Made by a program: the position numbers and the translations under genes. The notes under the pieces are model-generated. The model saw only the letters and a program-made list of their open reading frames with translations, made no database searches and had not been told where the DNA came from. A stretch of 64,000 bases of DNA from Sinotaia quadrata (lineage: Eukaryota; Mollusca; Gastropoda; Architaenioglossa; Viviparidae), in assembly GCA_028829895.1 (NCBI GenBank), contig CM054179.1, positions 114,333,721 through 114,397,720 of the forward strand, in the 5' to 3' direction. Positions 41,201 to 55,600 of the stretch are shown piece after piece; the first letter of the stretch is position 1, and each line of letters opens with the position of its first letter.

Positions 41201-43536
41201 TATCGGAACCTGTAGAGCGGGAAAATGTGCAACCCAAGCGTGTATGAAGTAAACATAGGCCTAAACATAAACGAAGCGCGTGATCACCATGGCGTTGTCA
41301 GCTGTGCTTGTTTCTCTGGTGTGAAAGTAACTCACTAAGTTTAATTAACTATAACTCGTGCAGTTGTAAAAATATTTTAATTAATTATCTAGATAATCTT
41401 TTAAGGCTATTTGACGGAAATAAAGATCGGCAAAAGAACGGCAATGCTTTCTAGATCATCATGCATGTGAGCGAGAGTCGACAAATATAGGCCTTCTAAA
41501 CAGTCATTATTTATAATTTCTGCTGTAAATTTTATTAACAATGTTTGATAATATCTGTCAGACAATGATCACACTTTGATCCTAGATCGTTTTTCTCCAC
41601 AAAAAAACTGGGTTTATTAACTAAGTTATGATGGATCACGAATGACAGTCATTTAATTAATCATAACAGGTAGCGCCAATAGCAACAGCCTCAAATATGC
41701 ATTAATTATTTAGTTTGTATGAGGCTATACCCTATCGAGTATCATTGTATCTTTTAAGAGTTGGTAATAGGTTAAATTATTGTTAGGGTTCATTTTACTT
41801 GTAAAAATTGGCCAAGACTTTGAGGGAGCATTTCAGAATACATAATACTATTGTTTTTATTTCAACCTGCCACTAGGTTTGAAGCCCTCTACCCTTATTT
41901 TTAAATAATCATAAATTTTAAAACATAAGACATTAATAAGTGCTTTTTAACTACAAATGTCGGCTAATTTTAAGTTGTTATTTCATTATAATTACTTAAA
42001 GTTTGTTAAACAAGTCAAATGGAACTCAAGCAAAAAAGCATTAATATTGTTCATTTTCAGTATTGGCTGAAGGTGCCATTGCTCAATTTGTGTTTTTTCT
42101 CATTTCTGAGAATCAATAATTCAAAGATTAAGAAAGCCATTGTCTCAGAAAAAATCAGGCTTCATGTCAGCATTGGATACATGAGGTATGCAAAAATTTA
42201 GCTCTGTCAGATAATCAATTTTTACTTTTTTTAACGCAATTTTCAAAAATGGGGAAAAAATGCTTTTTACACGTAACTTACACTTTGCCAAGCATTTTTT
42301 CCCCATTTTTGAAAATTGCGTTAAAAAAAAAAAGTAAGGAAGATTAAGCAACCATTTTTTGTAAACTGACTTCTTTCACCATGATAGGTTTAGATAACAG
42401 AAATTACTTCACTAACAAATACGTGAGGTTAAAATAATAACAAGAATTTTAATAAAAGAAAAGTTAACAAGATTTAGAAAAGTAAGTAATATATAGTATA
42501 TAATAGTTTCATCATAATGCCGCGATCAAGTTCAAGCCACTCTCTAGTCACGTTCACAATTAAAACTTATCTCTATGCGCTGGAGTGACGTACACAAGCT
42601 GGTAGACTCTCAATAGGACATGACATCACATCAGGAATAGATTCCAAAGCAAATGTTGAAATCAAAGATCAAGATGAAATAAAAACCAGAATCAACACCA
42701 AAACAAAATCCAAAATCAGAAAAAAGCCAGAAACCCTGAAACACAAGCAATTGCAGAGTCTATGTGTCCAGTCAATTGCTCTATTAATAAATACTAAGTT
42801 TGGCATAGGCATCTGAAAGAAATAAATGTTAACATGTTCAAAATAAAATTAGCATATAGCATCATAATAAAACCTAACCATTCACACAATACAAAGATGA
42901 TTTTACCTTATCCAGCCAGGGTTTACTGCTCCATGTACAACCCAATATAGGGAGGGACTCAGTTTCGAAAACACTCACCCCAAGAGATGATTGGAAAAAG
43001 AGTAAAGACTAAAATTTTCTATCACGTTTATTACCCTTGAAATCACACCTGTGTCTGCTAGACATGCCTTAGATCTGACCAATTACATAGAGCTAATACT
43101 ATTACGTCTTTCATAACAACTCCTGACCAATCTGCCGATCCTGTAACAACTCATCCCATTGTATCCAAACACACACACACATACAAATTAATCCATTGCC
43201 ACGTTTATTGGCCATTTAAACAACAAACACTCCCTCATCTAATTGGCGCAAACATCAAACACCGGTCAGTAAATCTGCCACCATTCATGACTCATTTATT
43301 CAGGACCTCCCTTCCAAAACAAGCATAAGTCATTCAAATTACAAATAGCATTCAGTTTAAATTCCCCATCACATAACATACAGATGTAGTAATATTACAC
43401 AATGAAAAATATATTATACACTTATAAAGACCAATATACATATGTATATCATTTGTAACTTGACCTAGTATAGATATTTGGAGTTACTTTTAATTTATCA
43501 AACATTGTCTCACTCAAATCTGTGTTATATTACAGG

Positions 43537-43607
<71 letters not shown>

Positions 43608-46600
43608 ACAGACATTTATTTTATGCTTAATAAAATTAAATATGAAAGTGAATACAGATATACATTTGAAATTTATTAGGTTTGTCAAAGTAAATGCAAA
43701 TTACTGACATAAATAATAAATGGGAGGGGTTTGGCAGGTGTGTGCTGTGTCGGGATGGAGAGAGAGGGTCATTCAACCCATCTGTATAGGAAAAAAGTTG
43801 ATATGGTGTTGCTTTAATTAGTTTCTAAACATTTTCTGTGCAGAATACAATAATGAAATTATTACATCACACCTGTTGAGTTCTTTTCAGTTAAATACTT
43901 TAAATAAAAATTCTGCAAGCTATATCAACATTGAAATCACAGTTTAGTTTTATTTTGATTGTTTGTGTGTGTTTTTCATGTTCAGGTCAGTGTACTGACC
44001 CGAAGACTCACACAAGAAGATTCAAGGAGAACATACCGCTGTTATATCCTTCGAAATAGTCAGCCCTTTACAGAATTTGCTGGGGTGTACCAGATTGGAA
44101 CAATCAGTAGTACAGGTCAGTACAAATACTGTTTGTGGCAGAGTAAATTTGCCTATTCCTATTTCTAAACTTAATTGTTTTATAAATTGTTAAATGTCAA
44201 AGTGAACCGACCTTAGGCATTGCTTATGCTGATATTTTTATGTGTCAGAGTTGAATCAGGAAAAGAATATTCTTGAACTTACCGATGCAATCCAAACTAG
44301 TTCCAAGTTGTTGAGTAATTTTTTGGAATAATAGTCTCACACTTGTTCATAACAACTTCAACCAATGGAGATAGACCAAAAGTTATTTTGTTGAAAAAAA
44401 GTCCTATATTCTAATCACTTTGATTTTGACATAACTCATGTCTGGTCATTAAGGTGATCTTTAACTTGAAAGGAGTGCACTTTTGTCTTTGATTCTTTTA
44501 ATTCTCTTCAGTCTACAGTGACTACTGTACTCAACCAGATCTCATTGGTGTGTGAATCCAGCATTGTCATCAAATCATTAAACATGTTGCTGTAAGTTAA
44601 TTTCTGTGAATTCCATTTGAGAACCAATATGGAGGAAAATAAGGCTTGAGTTTGGTCTTGAGAATTCACAAAAGTTTCTTGAACATTCCTCATGGTGTGC
44701 TGAGTAATGCACACGAAGATTTTAGAACACTCTGCGTTATGTGCTTTGATAGCTCATGTGAAGTCCTTTACAAATTCTCCACTGTGTGCTTTGTGAGCAC
44801 ATCGAAGATTCTGGAACTGTTGTGTAACATGCCTAGAAGGGGTACATTGGACCATCACTAATAAAAAAGAGAGCTACTGGTTGCAAACTGCATGATTATG
44901 AACACATGCCAGTGACAGCTGACATCATAATTATCCCTCTGAAACTCCAGTGGCTCATTTCTGTGATGAATTATGTCTATAGTAGTTATTATAATAATGA
45001 TCATTTAAGTTAATTTCCTGTTGAATTTGGATTTGTGAACACTATCAAAAACCCACACAAAACTCCTCTAGGCATTAATGATAAAACAGATAAAAATGTT
45101 TAGTGCCACTATGAATTTTTTAGTTGCCATATTTCTGTGATGGCCTGGATGTTTAATTTTCTAACAATGACATGCTGAAACCTCATACAAAATCAGTAAA
45201 TATTCAGACCTCATTAGTCTGTAATTCAGTGTACATATGCTGTGGTTACTGTTTCTTTTCTTTGGCATAGCATCTGTGTTTATATGAAAATAGTGCCAGG
45301 TGTGTGTATGCATAAATGCTTATGTATGTGTGTATTCATGATTGTGCATATTTGCATAGGTTCCAGTTTCTAAACATTTTTTTTTAATATGATATAACTG
45401 AGAAACTGTCATTGCCAAAGAGTTTTTATCAAGTTATTTACATTTAATTTGATTTATTATACACTTTCTGTTAAATATTTTTTCCATTATGCATAAACTG
45501 TGGCAATATTTTATATTTTTTAATCTTTTGTAACCTATTAATGTATATAATATATTTTGCTTTTTGTTGCAACTAAAACAATTCTTGATGCCCTTTTTCT
45601 TTTTCTTTTTCCAGATAAAACTCCATCAGCCAATACTGGCACAAGTGAGTGTGTGCATGCATACATTGAGTGTGTGTAATAGCTTGGTATTTCCTCGTCA
45701 AACCTAATTAAACTTTTTTTTTTATTTAGGCACAACTTAAGCGAAGTATCAATAGTATACAGGTTTGCATTTGTATACATAAATTGCAGCAGAGTTTTTA
45801 TTGCTAAGGTTTGTAGCTTTTTCCCATGTTTTATGGCCCTTGATGCTTTCATTTAATTTATTATCTTATCATTATCAAACTAATAGTTGTTTTCTTATTT
45901 TGTCTTTACCTCTTTCATCATTAATTTTATTTAGAATGATATATTTTCGTTTTCATTTATTATCTACAGGTTCACAACGTAAGTGCATCTTTTATTTTCC
46001 TGAATCCATCAACACACATTTCTTGATACTTTTCACTTGTTTATCCGTTGCTTTTGCATTAAGGCTAATTATTCTGTTTTAGACCATTCAGTTGACTTAG
46101 TAATCTTTGTTTTGTTTTCACAAAAGTGTATTGTTAGCTTTAAAAATCATCTTTTTCAAAGAAATCTATTTACCAAATCAAAGAATTTGGGTATATTCCA
46201 TTGGGATGTTAAATTAATAAATAAATTAACTAATTTACATAAATCGATGGATGGATATTTTACATTATTCCTTAGATATCATTTAGCATTAGTTTACCCA
46301 CTTCTAACAGCTGTGTCAGAAATTAATATATGTGTACATTTAGAAAGAACTTAAAGTAACCATTGGATTTCTCTCTCTGTTTTTAAAATAAATTATGTTA
46401 AACAGAACTCTGTCTCCTCCCATGTCACCTGTCACAAGATCTTAAATTTAGGGCCAAATTGGCAATTCTCTTTAGCCATTTTTATTGTTCTTTGTCTTTT
46501 AAATATATTTTGCACCTTTTTTTTTATCATAGATATACACTTTCAAAGTATATTATTTACAAATATTTCAAAGCCATTTTTTGAAAAGAAAACACATTAA

Positions 46601-49600
46601 ACAATGTTGATATAAAACTGAAAGCAAAATTTATCAAAAAATCAATAATTTAAATGTGTTTGTGATGGCTCTTTTTGCATGTAAGTCATAAGAAAAGAAA
46701 GTAACATTAAGAAGGCCATGTGAAAATCCTTAAAGTTAACCAGCATTGTGCACAAACTTGATATAAGAACATAGTAATAAATAAAGTCATTCACAAAAGA
46801 TAATTCCAGTAAAGATTAATAATAATTAGGATAATGTGTACACCTGACCATTTTTTCACATCTTGTGGAAATCTCATGATTTATTGTCAATTCATGCCAG
46901 ATGTTCTCAAATTACAGTCAAACCCTTATAGACTTTTCTAAGAACATTAAAGTTTTATTTTTATTATGATCATTAATAAATAACAAAAAATCTCAAGTGT
47001 GACACTTTTAAATTAGTATAGAGCAAGTAGGAAGAAAAGGGCAAAGTACATGATTATATGTTAATTTTATTTTCCTACACTTTCTAATCGGTGAAATAAA
47101 AATGTTTTATATGCAGGAGTTATACGATTCATTTACTGTTTGTTTTAGGGTGTTTTAATTGTTAATGGCAGTGCTTTTTTTCTCTCGGGCATTTTGATAT
47201 TGACATGACCTCATACCTTTTCATCATTGGAGAACAGTGCTCTCATAACTTCAGAATGTCATTGTTTTCTGGCACTGAATCCAGCAATGAATTGAGTGAT
47301 AATTTCATAATGAAAATCAAGATGAAAAACACATTTGCATTGGTAGACTGCAGTTAAAATATGAAAGTGTTTGTGATGGCAGAATTTACTTTAAGCCATA
47401 AAATGTATTTCCAGGCCTTGAAATTCTATCCACAGTCATACTTCTTTTTTTTTCTGGTCATGAATGTCCACCCAATTTCTCTGAGCATTGTAGTTAAAGA
47501 GGACTTGTGGCTGGAGAACAGGTCGATAAGAACCATTGAGACCAATGAGTTGGTAAGCATGTTGTATGGAGGTTGGATCACTGAAGGTTTACAGGATGGC
47601 CACTTGTTTTTTTATCCTGCCACACCATTGCGTTAAGATTGCTTTTTCCCTTCCTCAGAATTTTGCTTTTACCTTGTATATTTGACACCCTTTCAGCTCT
47701 TTGGGAAAACCTTTTCTCTGCCATCTTATAGTTCCTTAAGTCCAGGAGTTGTAAAAAAGTTGTCAAAAAAATAACTCTGTGCATGAATTATTGAAATCTA
47801 AATCTGCTGACAGCTTTGTGACAACATAATGACCAAGTCCATTAGGAATTGACTGGAGATTTTCACAGCCACAGAAAATTTTGAACTTGCACAAATATGC
47901 AGTTTCACTGTCACAGAGCATCCACACTTTGAAACCATGCTTGATTGATTTTGATGGCATGTACTGTAGATATGCAAGACATCTGGTAAAATGAATCATT
48001 GATTAGTCTTTTGCCAAATGACACCCAGGTATGAATGTAGCAGCAAATGTAGTTGCCAGAGTATCCATCACTCATTTCTCTTTGTATAAGAGGTGAAAGT
48101 TCAGATCTCCTCTGGTTGGATTTTCCCTTCTTCACTGGCGTGAAGGTATGAAGTTAGGCTGGTAAAACAATTTCTGGCAAAGATTCATTTTATACCAACA
48201 TTACCGATAAATGGATCTGCAGACCAGTAGATATCAGTCTCTGGTAACTGCGACAGACAGGCCCATCAAAATATTGCATGCAATATGTGGCTTGTCAGCA
48301 CAAAAAGATACTTAAGTCGGATTTTGGGGGTATTGAGATATATATATCAATAGAAAGAACATTGAAAGGGCTTTCTGTTGATATAAAAATAAAGAGTGTA
48401 GGACAAAATATGGAAAAGTTATGTTTGTTTGAAGTACACTACTGTCCGGACGGCCATTTTGAGAAAATCGGCCTCAAAGATTGAACACATTTCTGAGAGC
48501 TTTTTCTTTAGCAACCATATATTAATCTGCTTCATTTGCAATCAGAGTTGAAGAAGACACAATAGCTAACACTGTAATAACTATAAACAACAAATATATT
48601 GTTACATCATTTACAGACAACAGTCTTTTTAAGCCATAATGGATACAACCATGCCTCGCATCCCCTGGCTCAGGTGGTGTAGTGTCGATCTGTTTGCACC
48701 CACATGACCAGTTTTCACAATCTTAAGTTCACTGTCTTCACTAGTTTCGCCTGGTCCGCAAATGCTGAGATCTGGCTCTTCTATTTCAGTATCACTATCA
48801 GTTTCACTGTCATTAAATAACACACTTACACTGGCAGCGCTTGTGCCACTGCCAGCTGTCGTCTGCTTCGTCTTTTTCGTTGTTCGATCACGCGATTCGC
48901 TGTCCGTGTCACTTTCAGATGAAAATCCATCAGCTACATCCTCATTAGCAAAATAATCAGATATCAAATCTTTAATCTGAATGCTTTCTTTTTCTAAGAT
49001 GTTGCTTTCTTTACATGAATTCAACAAATTAGCGATTCGTTTCTCCATGTTTACATTACGCATTACAGGACGAAACTGTCTCCCTTGTGTGTGTTTCAAC
49101 CAATCGCGACCGTCTTTTTATGAGAGCATGCTTGGTAACTTTGCAAGCTTTGATAAACTGTCTGCGGATTGGCTGACGCTTTTCACTTTGTTTACGCCAA
49201 GCACAGCCTTATAAAACATTCTGATTAGACGTTATAAATAACCAGTGTCGTCAGCATAAAAATAGGCTTTTGCCTGAGCATTCTGATTTACAACATGATG
49301 AGGTTCAGCCAGGGATTCTACCGTCTACGATCGTCAGATTATAGCACTTTTGGGCCATATTTTTCCTTCGAAGTTAGACAGTAGGTCACAAAAAAATAAT
49401 AATAAAGCTATTTCTAGTTCGAATTAAGGAAAAACACGCTAGTAATTTGTTGTTCGATTGTTTGGGAACATGCTAAACTGAAAATCTCAATTTCACCCAT
49501 ATAGACCCCCACCTTCGTTTTTGCCGTTTTTCTTGGCTTAGCCTTGCGCGACTTAAGTATCTTTTTGTCCTGACAAGCCACATATATGCTTTCATCTGTG

Positions 49601-52600
49601 TGTTAATATTGTCTGTTCAGATTTTGCACATGTAATGGGACATTGTCAAAATACAATGTATCTGTTAGTGTTATGGATGATGTCTGCTGATAGTGCTTCA
49701 GGAAATAACAAAGAAAAATAATCCATTTCTGTTGCAGTCATCAAATCCATCTGGAAACACAGCTCCTGTACTTGTTGAATTAAAATTATTGACAATAAAT
49801 GGTGTATGAAGATGTGCAATCCATTCATTGTCATTTTAAATCGGCAGGTCTGGATCTACTTCTGTGTTGGAGTTTTTAACTGGATACTATTGCTGTCCTG
49901 ATTAAAATCAATATTGCTTAAATTCTCACTATCATCTGCATTCAAATCATGATCTGCCTGCATCTGAAACCCATAAAATGATCCTTCTTCACTGGGTTGA
50001 ATTAAATCGATGGAACTGAACACTGAACATCACTTGACTCAGAACTGCCTTGACATATGTCTGCCATTTCTGATAAATGCTTAGTGCAAATGAGTCCAGC
50101 ATTGGTAAAAACGGTTATGTTACTTTTTTAAAGCAATGCGGTTGTCATCATAAATTGATTTGAAAATAAACGAGGTTCCGATTGGCTTCAAAATCAGCCT
50201 CAGTTTGGCATTATGTAAAAAAAAAAACATCTGCTTTTGAACATAGTTGTGTTTATGTCATAGAGAGAGTAGTGTGCAAAAACATGCTTATGTAATCGAC
50301 AGAACAGTATTAAAAAACATGCTCATATCAGGAATGGGTTAAAGTTGTTATTGCACAAAAATAACTTAACATATGATTTTTAATAATTTGCTACAAAATA
50401 AAATGCTGTAAAAAAAATTCCTGCATTAATATTTTTAAAAAGTTGACAGGTATAAAAGTGATAGTAGTCTACAATACTTGACTAAACAAGTCTTCATACT
50501 TTTTTATTTTTTATTTTTCTAATTATGCTTCATTGGAGTTCTTTAGCAAATGTGTTTGGCTTCTTTGAAAATCTGAATGATTAAAAAAAACTAAGTTCAC
50601 CTATACAGAAAGCATCTCATTATAGTTTTTTTGATCAACATTCAGTTTTTATTTATATTCTGGACTTTTGAGCATAAATTATGATGCAGCTTCCTGGTTA
50701 ACATGTTGCCTTGTCACATAACCTTATTTATTTGTAATGGACATCTAAAACATAAGCTAAGAGTAAGACCAACTTTGGTTATCAAAAGAAAACATTGAAC
50801 ATTTTTTTCTGCTTGTAGTATTAGTTTGAGATTATTGCATGCTCTTATTTTGATGGTATTAAGTATTAATATTCTTATTAACCCTTTTAAATTTAAGACT
50901 TATAGATATATTTTAAATGTACTGTTTTTCCATAAGGGCATGCACTTAGAGTACTAGAATGTACTTAATGTTACTAACTGCATTATTTTTTGTCTATTGC
51001 ATTTTCTTCAGTCATTAGACTAGTTGATATTAAACATACATTACTGAGATGTTTTAATTTTGGGAGTTAAGAAAATAAATTACTCGTATGTTTGAAATTA
51101 ATCATTTGCTTTCATAACTGAGAAGCAGTTTGTAACAGTACTGCAAAACTAAAAAAAAAACAATCTTTGAACATCATACCAAATTGCTCAGATACTTGCA
51201 TTATTTTTTTTCTAGAGGTACTTATTAGGAAACTAGTCTTTAAATTTAAAGGGTCTTTTCTTGGGCTTCTTGCCCAAATTCCACAGTAAATAAATACAAA
51301 ATAAAGCAATTTGAAATGATTGTTAATAATAAATAGATACTGGTTTTAATAATAGTCTTGGATTTGTTACATAGTCAAATATTCTTTGTAAAAATTATAT
51401 GTGAATTAAATTAAATTGTTTTGAGCTTACACTTTTTATATTGAAGGCATGCACTGCTGTATGTAAGACTAACAGTTAGTCCTGCAGATCAGGTTCTTTG
51501 CACAGATTCAAGGTGTAAAATGAATTTAGATTTTGCTGTCAGGAGAGGAGCATCAGTGGGATATTTTTATCACTTTGTATTTTGTTCATATGTATAGCAT
51601 TTAAAATCCTCTTTTGAGACCAAACACTGTCATAACTTTATAAGAAAACAAAATCAGGAACGTGTTATTCTTTTAAAAGTTTTATGCTCAGTTGTGTTGT
51701 ACTCTATAGCAGTAGTAGTGTTGCATGCTAGTGACTGTTGAAAATTTGTAGTTTAGCAAATTTCTGTTTTTATCTCCTTTGTGAGCATGTGTATATAGGC
51801 ATGCTAGCCTTAGTTCATGCTTTATGTGTAGTAGCAGTTTGTATGGATATTTGTATACTATCTTGAAAAAGTTGCTTATCCATTTTATTCATTACCTTAA
51901 TTAATGACTTTTTTTTTTTTTTTTTTTTTTTTGGGGGGGGCTACTTTCTATAGCATTGCTTCAATAAGTATGCTTGAGTCTGAGAGGATTATTTACTGGT
52001 CAAGTTGTTTTTACTCACCCATCCAATCATCTAACCAACACCACCATTTTGTTTCAAGTTAAGAAATTAACCTTTTCTCTGTGAGAAATTAAGTGGTTTG
52101 GAGCAAACTTAACACCCATTTTAATGTGGGAGGGAATAGTACAGAGGGCACATACAGAATAAATAGTGGTGCTTGTATTCTATTGCATTAGATTTAAAGA
52201 AAGAACAGAGTAAATAAAATAATTCAATTAGGGTAGCAGTCTTAGTAAGTGTTTCTTTACTTTGACTTTAAATACTGTGCTGTTTCCTACATTTAAGGAC
52301 TTGTGCAAGATTTCTAAAGTGATGTGATTGGTCTATGCTTTGTGTTGTAGTGGATAATAGATAGTAATAAATGTTTAAAAACGATTAACCACCTTCATGG
52401 TACTCAGATCATGAATAGACATTCCAAGTGAATGTGACATGAATGGGTGAATTGGGAGGTAAATTTGAAATTGCATTTTACATTTATACCTGGCATCCTT
52501 CAGCTTAGGCTTGAACAAGTCACATTGATATGATTATCTGTGCACCAGGTAGATGATTGTCTTATATATTATTATGCCATGTTTATGCAGGTGTAGATAG

Positions 52601-55600
52601 ATAGAATGAATAGAGAGAATTTGATAAATGAACTAGTGATTGTAATAAGATATAAAAGGGGTACATTAAGACTAATGCTTTGCTAGAGTGTAACTAAACA
52701 AGAAATGTCTTCAATTGACAAAATGGGAACACATTTAGCCTATAGTTCAGGCCACAGTCAGTCAATCTGTAGCTTTGGGTGTAGGTAGCAACAATGAGAG
52801 TAAGTCCAAACAGAGATGTCACTGTAATATATTAACTGTGGTTAAAATACAATAGTTTCCCTTCATTGAGCTTCTAATCTAAATAAACAAATGTATTCTT
52901 GTGAAGGGTGTCTTCCCAGGAAGAGATGCTGATAGATGATTAGTGACTGACAGATTAATCTACAGTGAGCAGAGTGGTATCCAATCTAGTAGCCCAATTC
53001 TGATGATGGTAACTTGTAGCCTTGAGACAGTTTCACTGAAAAATCGTTCAAATTATAATGATCATTAACACAATACCCATATGATGAACTCTGAGATGAT
53101 TATTTGCATAAATATTTTTCATTACATTACCGGCTTAATATCTTAATTTCCAAGGTTTGATGTTCTCTTGGTAATAATCAGTGTTTTAACTTTACATTCA
53201 AAATTAAATTGAAACAAAATATTCTTAATATAATTCATTCAATAACATAAATAAATTAACTGGAAAAAATGTACTATTCTTAGCCATAAAATAGTAAGGA
53301 AAAAAAGATGATACAGATGCAAACTTGATGCGAAATGGGATGATTGAAAAAATACAAATCAAATATTTTATATAGATTTTATAAAAAGAATTATATTGAT
53401 TATATATATCATATACTGTAAATTTTAGTCATCCATTAGAAAGAGAACATATACCCTTATATAATGGTTTTATTGTGCATATATAGTCTGCTGCATAAAA
53501 AAAATAGCTTTAATTTATTATTCACACAGGCATACTAATGGATTTTAATTATTATGGTGTTACCCTACCCTGTTTTTATATGTGTTTAGTGAAAGAATAC
53601 ACAAGTCAGATAGACTTACACACAATGGAAATTGCATATCTTGAACTGTCTAGTTTATGCTAAACACATAATTAGATCAGCTCATGCCCCCCGACTCCCT
53701 TGATGAATACAATCCCTATAACACATGACAGGATGTGATACAGAGTCAAGAATTTAATAAAGAAATGAAGTTTAATAAAATAGAAGCAACAAAGTAAATG
53801 TCTAGGTAGATTGGGATAAAATGCAGCTCAAAATGTCATCATTATCCATGAGGAATTTTAATGCACTTAGCAATAGCAATGCTAATGTCCTTAATGTACT
53901 TTTGAGTGTTCTGTTTAACTTATCTTTTCACCCAGAAATCTGTCCAAGAGAAATCTGTCCAAGAGAAATCTGTCCCATCAGCTAATAACAGTCTTGGCAT
54001 GTTGTCTCTGGTCCCTGTGTACGAAGCATGGTTTGACATCATTCTTGATGTGGACCAATGAAATGTCTAGATGTAACAGTAAAAATGAGTGGCCCTTTAG
54101 CTGGTCAGCCCATACAAAGTAGATGTAGTGGTTAAATGAACAGATTTTCCCTTAGCTGGTCAGACCATACAAAGTTTAGAGGTAATGGATGAGTGAGCAG
54201 CCTTTCCCTAGTTGGGGTCAGTCAACTCTTACCAATTTGCCAGACAAAATCCAAGAAATCCCACTAGTCTTCAAACTCATATTTCAGTCTGGGATAAAGA
54301 CTATAGGAGATAATAACTTATTAAAGGAGATGATAACTTGTTATAGGAGATGATAACTTGCTATAGGAGATGTTCGTGTTGGTGTGAAAGGCAGTCTAAT
54401 TTGGGTTCCTCTGACGCCTGTTTATATATTCTAACATCTCTTGCCCATATTTCAGTTTACTTTGGGTGACACTTTTTACGTCTAGTCTGAGCGTCCGCTC
54501 AGGTCCACTCTTACTGACACTGATACTTTGTGTACAGTTTGGAGAGTTGGAAATCTCAAAGCTACGTCTAATTAAAATGTCAGGGTTATAGGGCTTCAAG
54601 TTGAAAACAACTATTTTAAAAAGATTTAAAGTAATAAAGTCAAAACTATTATTACTATTTAAATTATTATTATTAAATGTAAAGTATTATTATTAAATTT
54701 AAAATATTATTATTAGTTAAGAAACTTTTTACTTAATAAGAGTGTGAGAAGGTTGGCAGACACGCCACACTCTTACATCAAAATTTATCATTCTTTAGCG
54801 TCCAGTGCCAGTGTTGGTCCTATTGTTGGTGGAGTCATTGGAGGACTTCTTTTGCTCACCATTATAATAATTTTGGTCTACTTCCTTTGGTATCGTAAGC
54901 GTGACAAGGGAGAAAAATGTGAGTATACTTAGAAATTGTGTTGTGCTTTTAAAAAATTATTTTAATTTTTATGATCATGATTATTTCTTATGTAATAAAA
55001 TTATGATGAATTTCAAATTCTGAGTGATGTTTGTTTACATGAGAAGCACTTATAAATGCTGAAGTAAACTTAATTGTGGCTAGGTTTATTTTTTAAAAAT
55101 AATGGTTTCTGTTCTTTTATAATTACATAAGTAACCAGTTAGAAGTAAGTTTTAAAGAGTATATTTAAATTTAATTAAATTTGAATCTTTCACTTAAGTC
55201 TTAATTTATGTAAGCATAGCAAAATTTAGCCTTTTCCCATTGTTTTTCTCCTTTTTTCCTTAGATCAACCCAAAGAAACAGATCTACCCAAACCGTAAGT
55301 TTTAAATATATTTTATTAATGTTATTTTTTCCTTTACATTTTTAGCCATGTTAAATTGATAAATATTTTTTAAAAGCACAAGAGGTCATAATTTGTTTTG
55401 TCTTCTTACCTTTCCAAACACAACATTAGCTCGATTCACAAACTTGTCATAATGAATGACTTTACAAATCACAACTGTCAACTGCTGTGCACCTACATAT
55501 CTGTTTGCATTCTCTGCTTGATGAAAAGCAAAAATGCCCCAACAATTATTAGTACAGTTGCAGTGCACAAGTATGCTCCTGGTACATCTATATAAGTGTT

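Larger units (their letters stand above)
47170..50338 (-). pseudogene. piggyBac transposon relic, copy 1, split by a nested element
   Basis: Minus-strand fragments at 47999-47578 show the piggyBac motif YMPSKSIKHGFKVWMLCDSE, followed by degraded sequence matching the ACGTIR/KGFP region of copy 2. The right end reads GGGTTAA, with TTAA at 50339-50342 fitting the piggyBac target rule; the left end is not resolved. It aligns along its length with 60400-62150. The reading frame is broken repeatedly and a 1297-bp element sits at 48286-49582. It lies in antisense in the intron before the transmembrane exon. Confidence 0.75.

Noticed and set aside
43522..43707. Open frame encoding an Ile-Tyr repeat
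   Set aside because: Translation of an (AT)n microsatellite; no splice or conservation support.
45538..46354. Several 90-105 codon open frames around exon 6
   Set aside because: Hydrophobic or compositionally biased AT-rich frames with no domain, overlapping on both strands.
53936..53996. Acceptor-like site followed by a tandem ICPRE-type repeat, a possible stalk exon
   Set aside because: The phase-1 frame reaches a stop within about 60 nt without a donor, and the DNA is a short tandem repeat.
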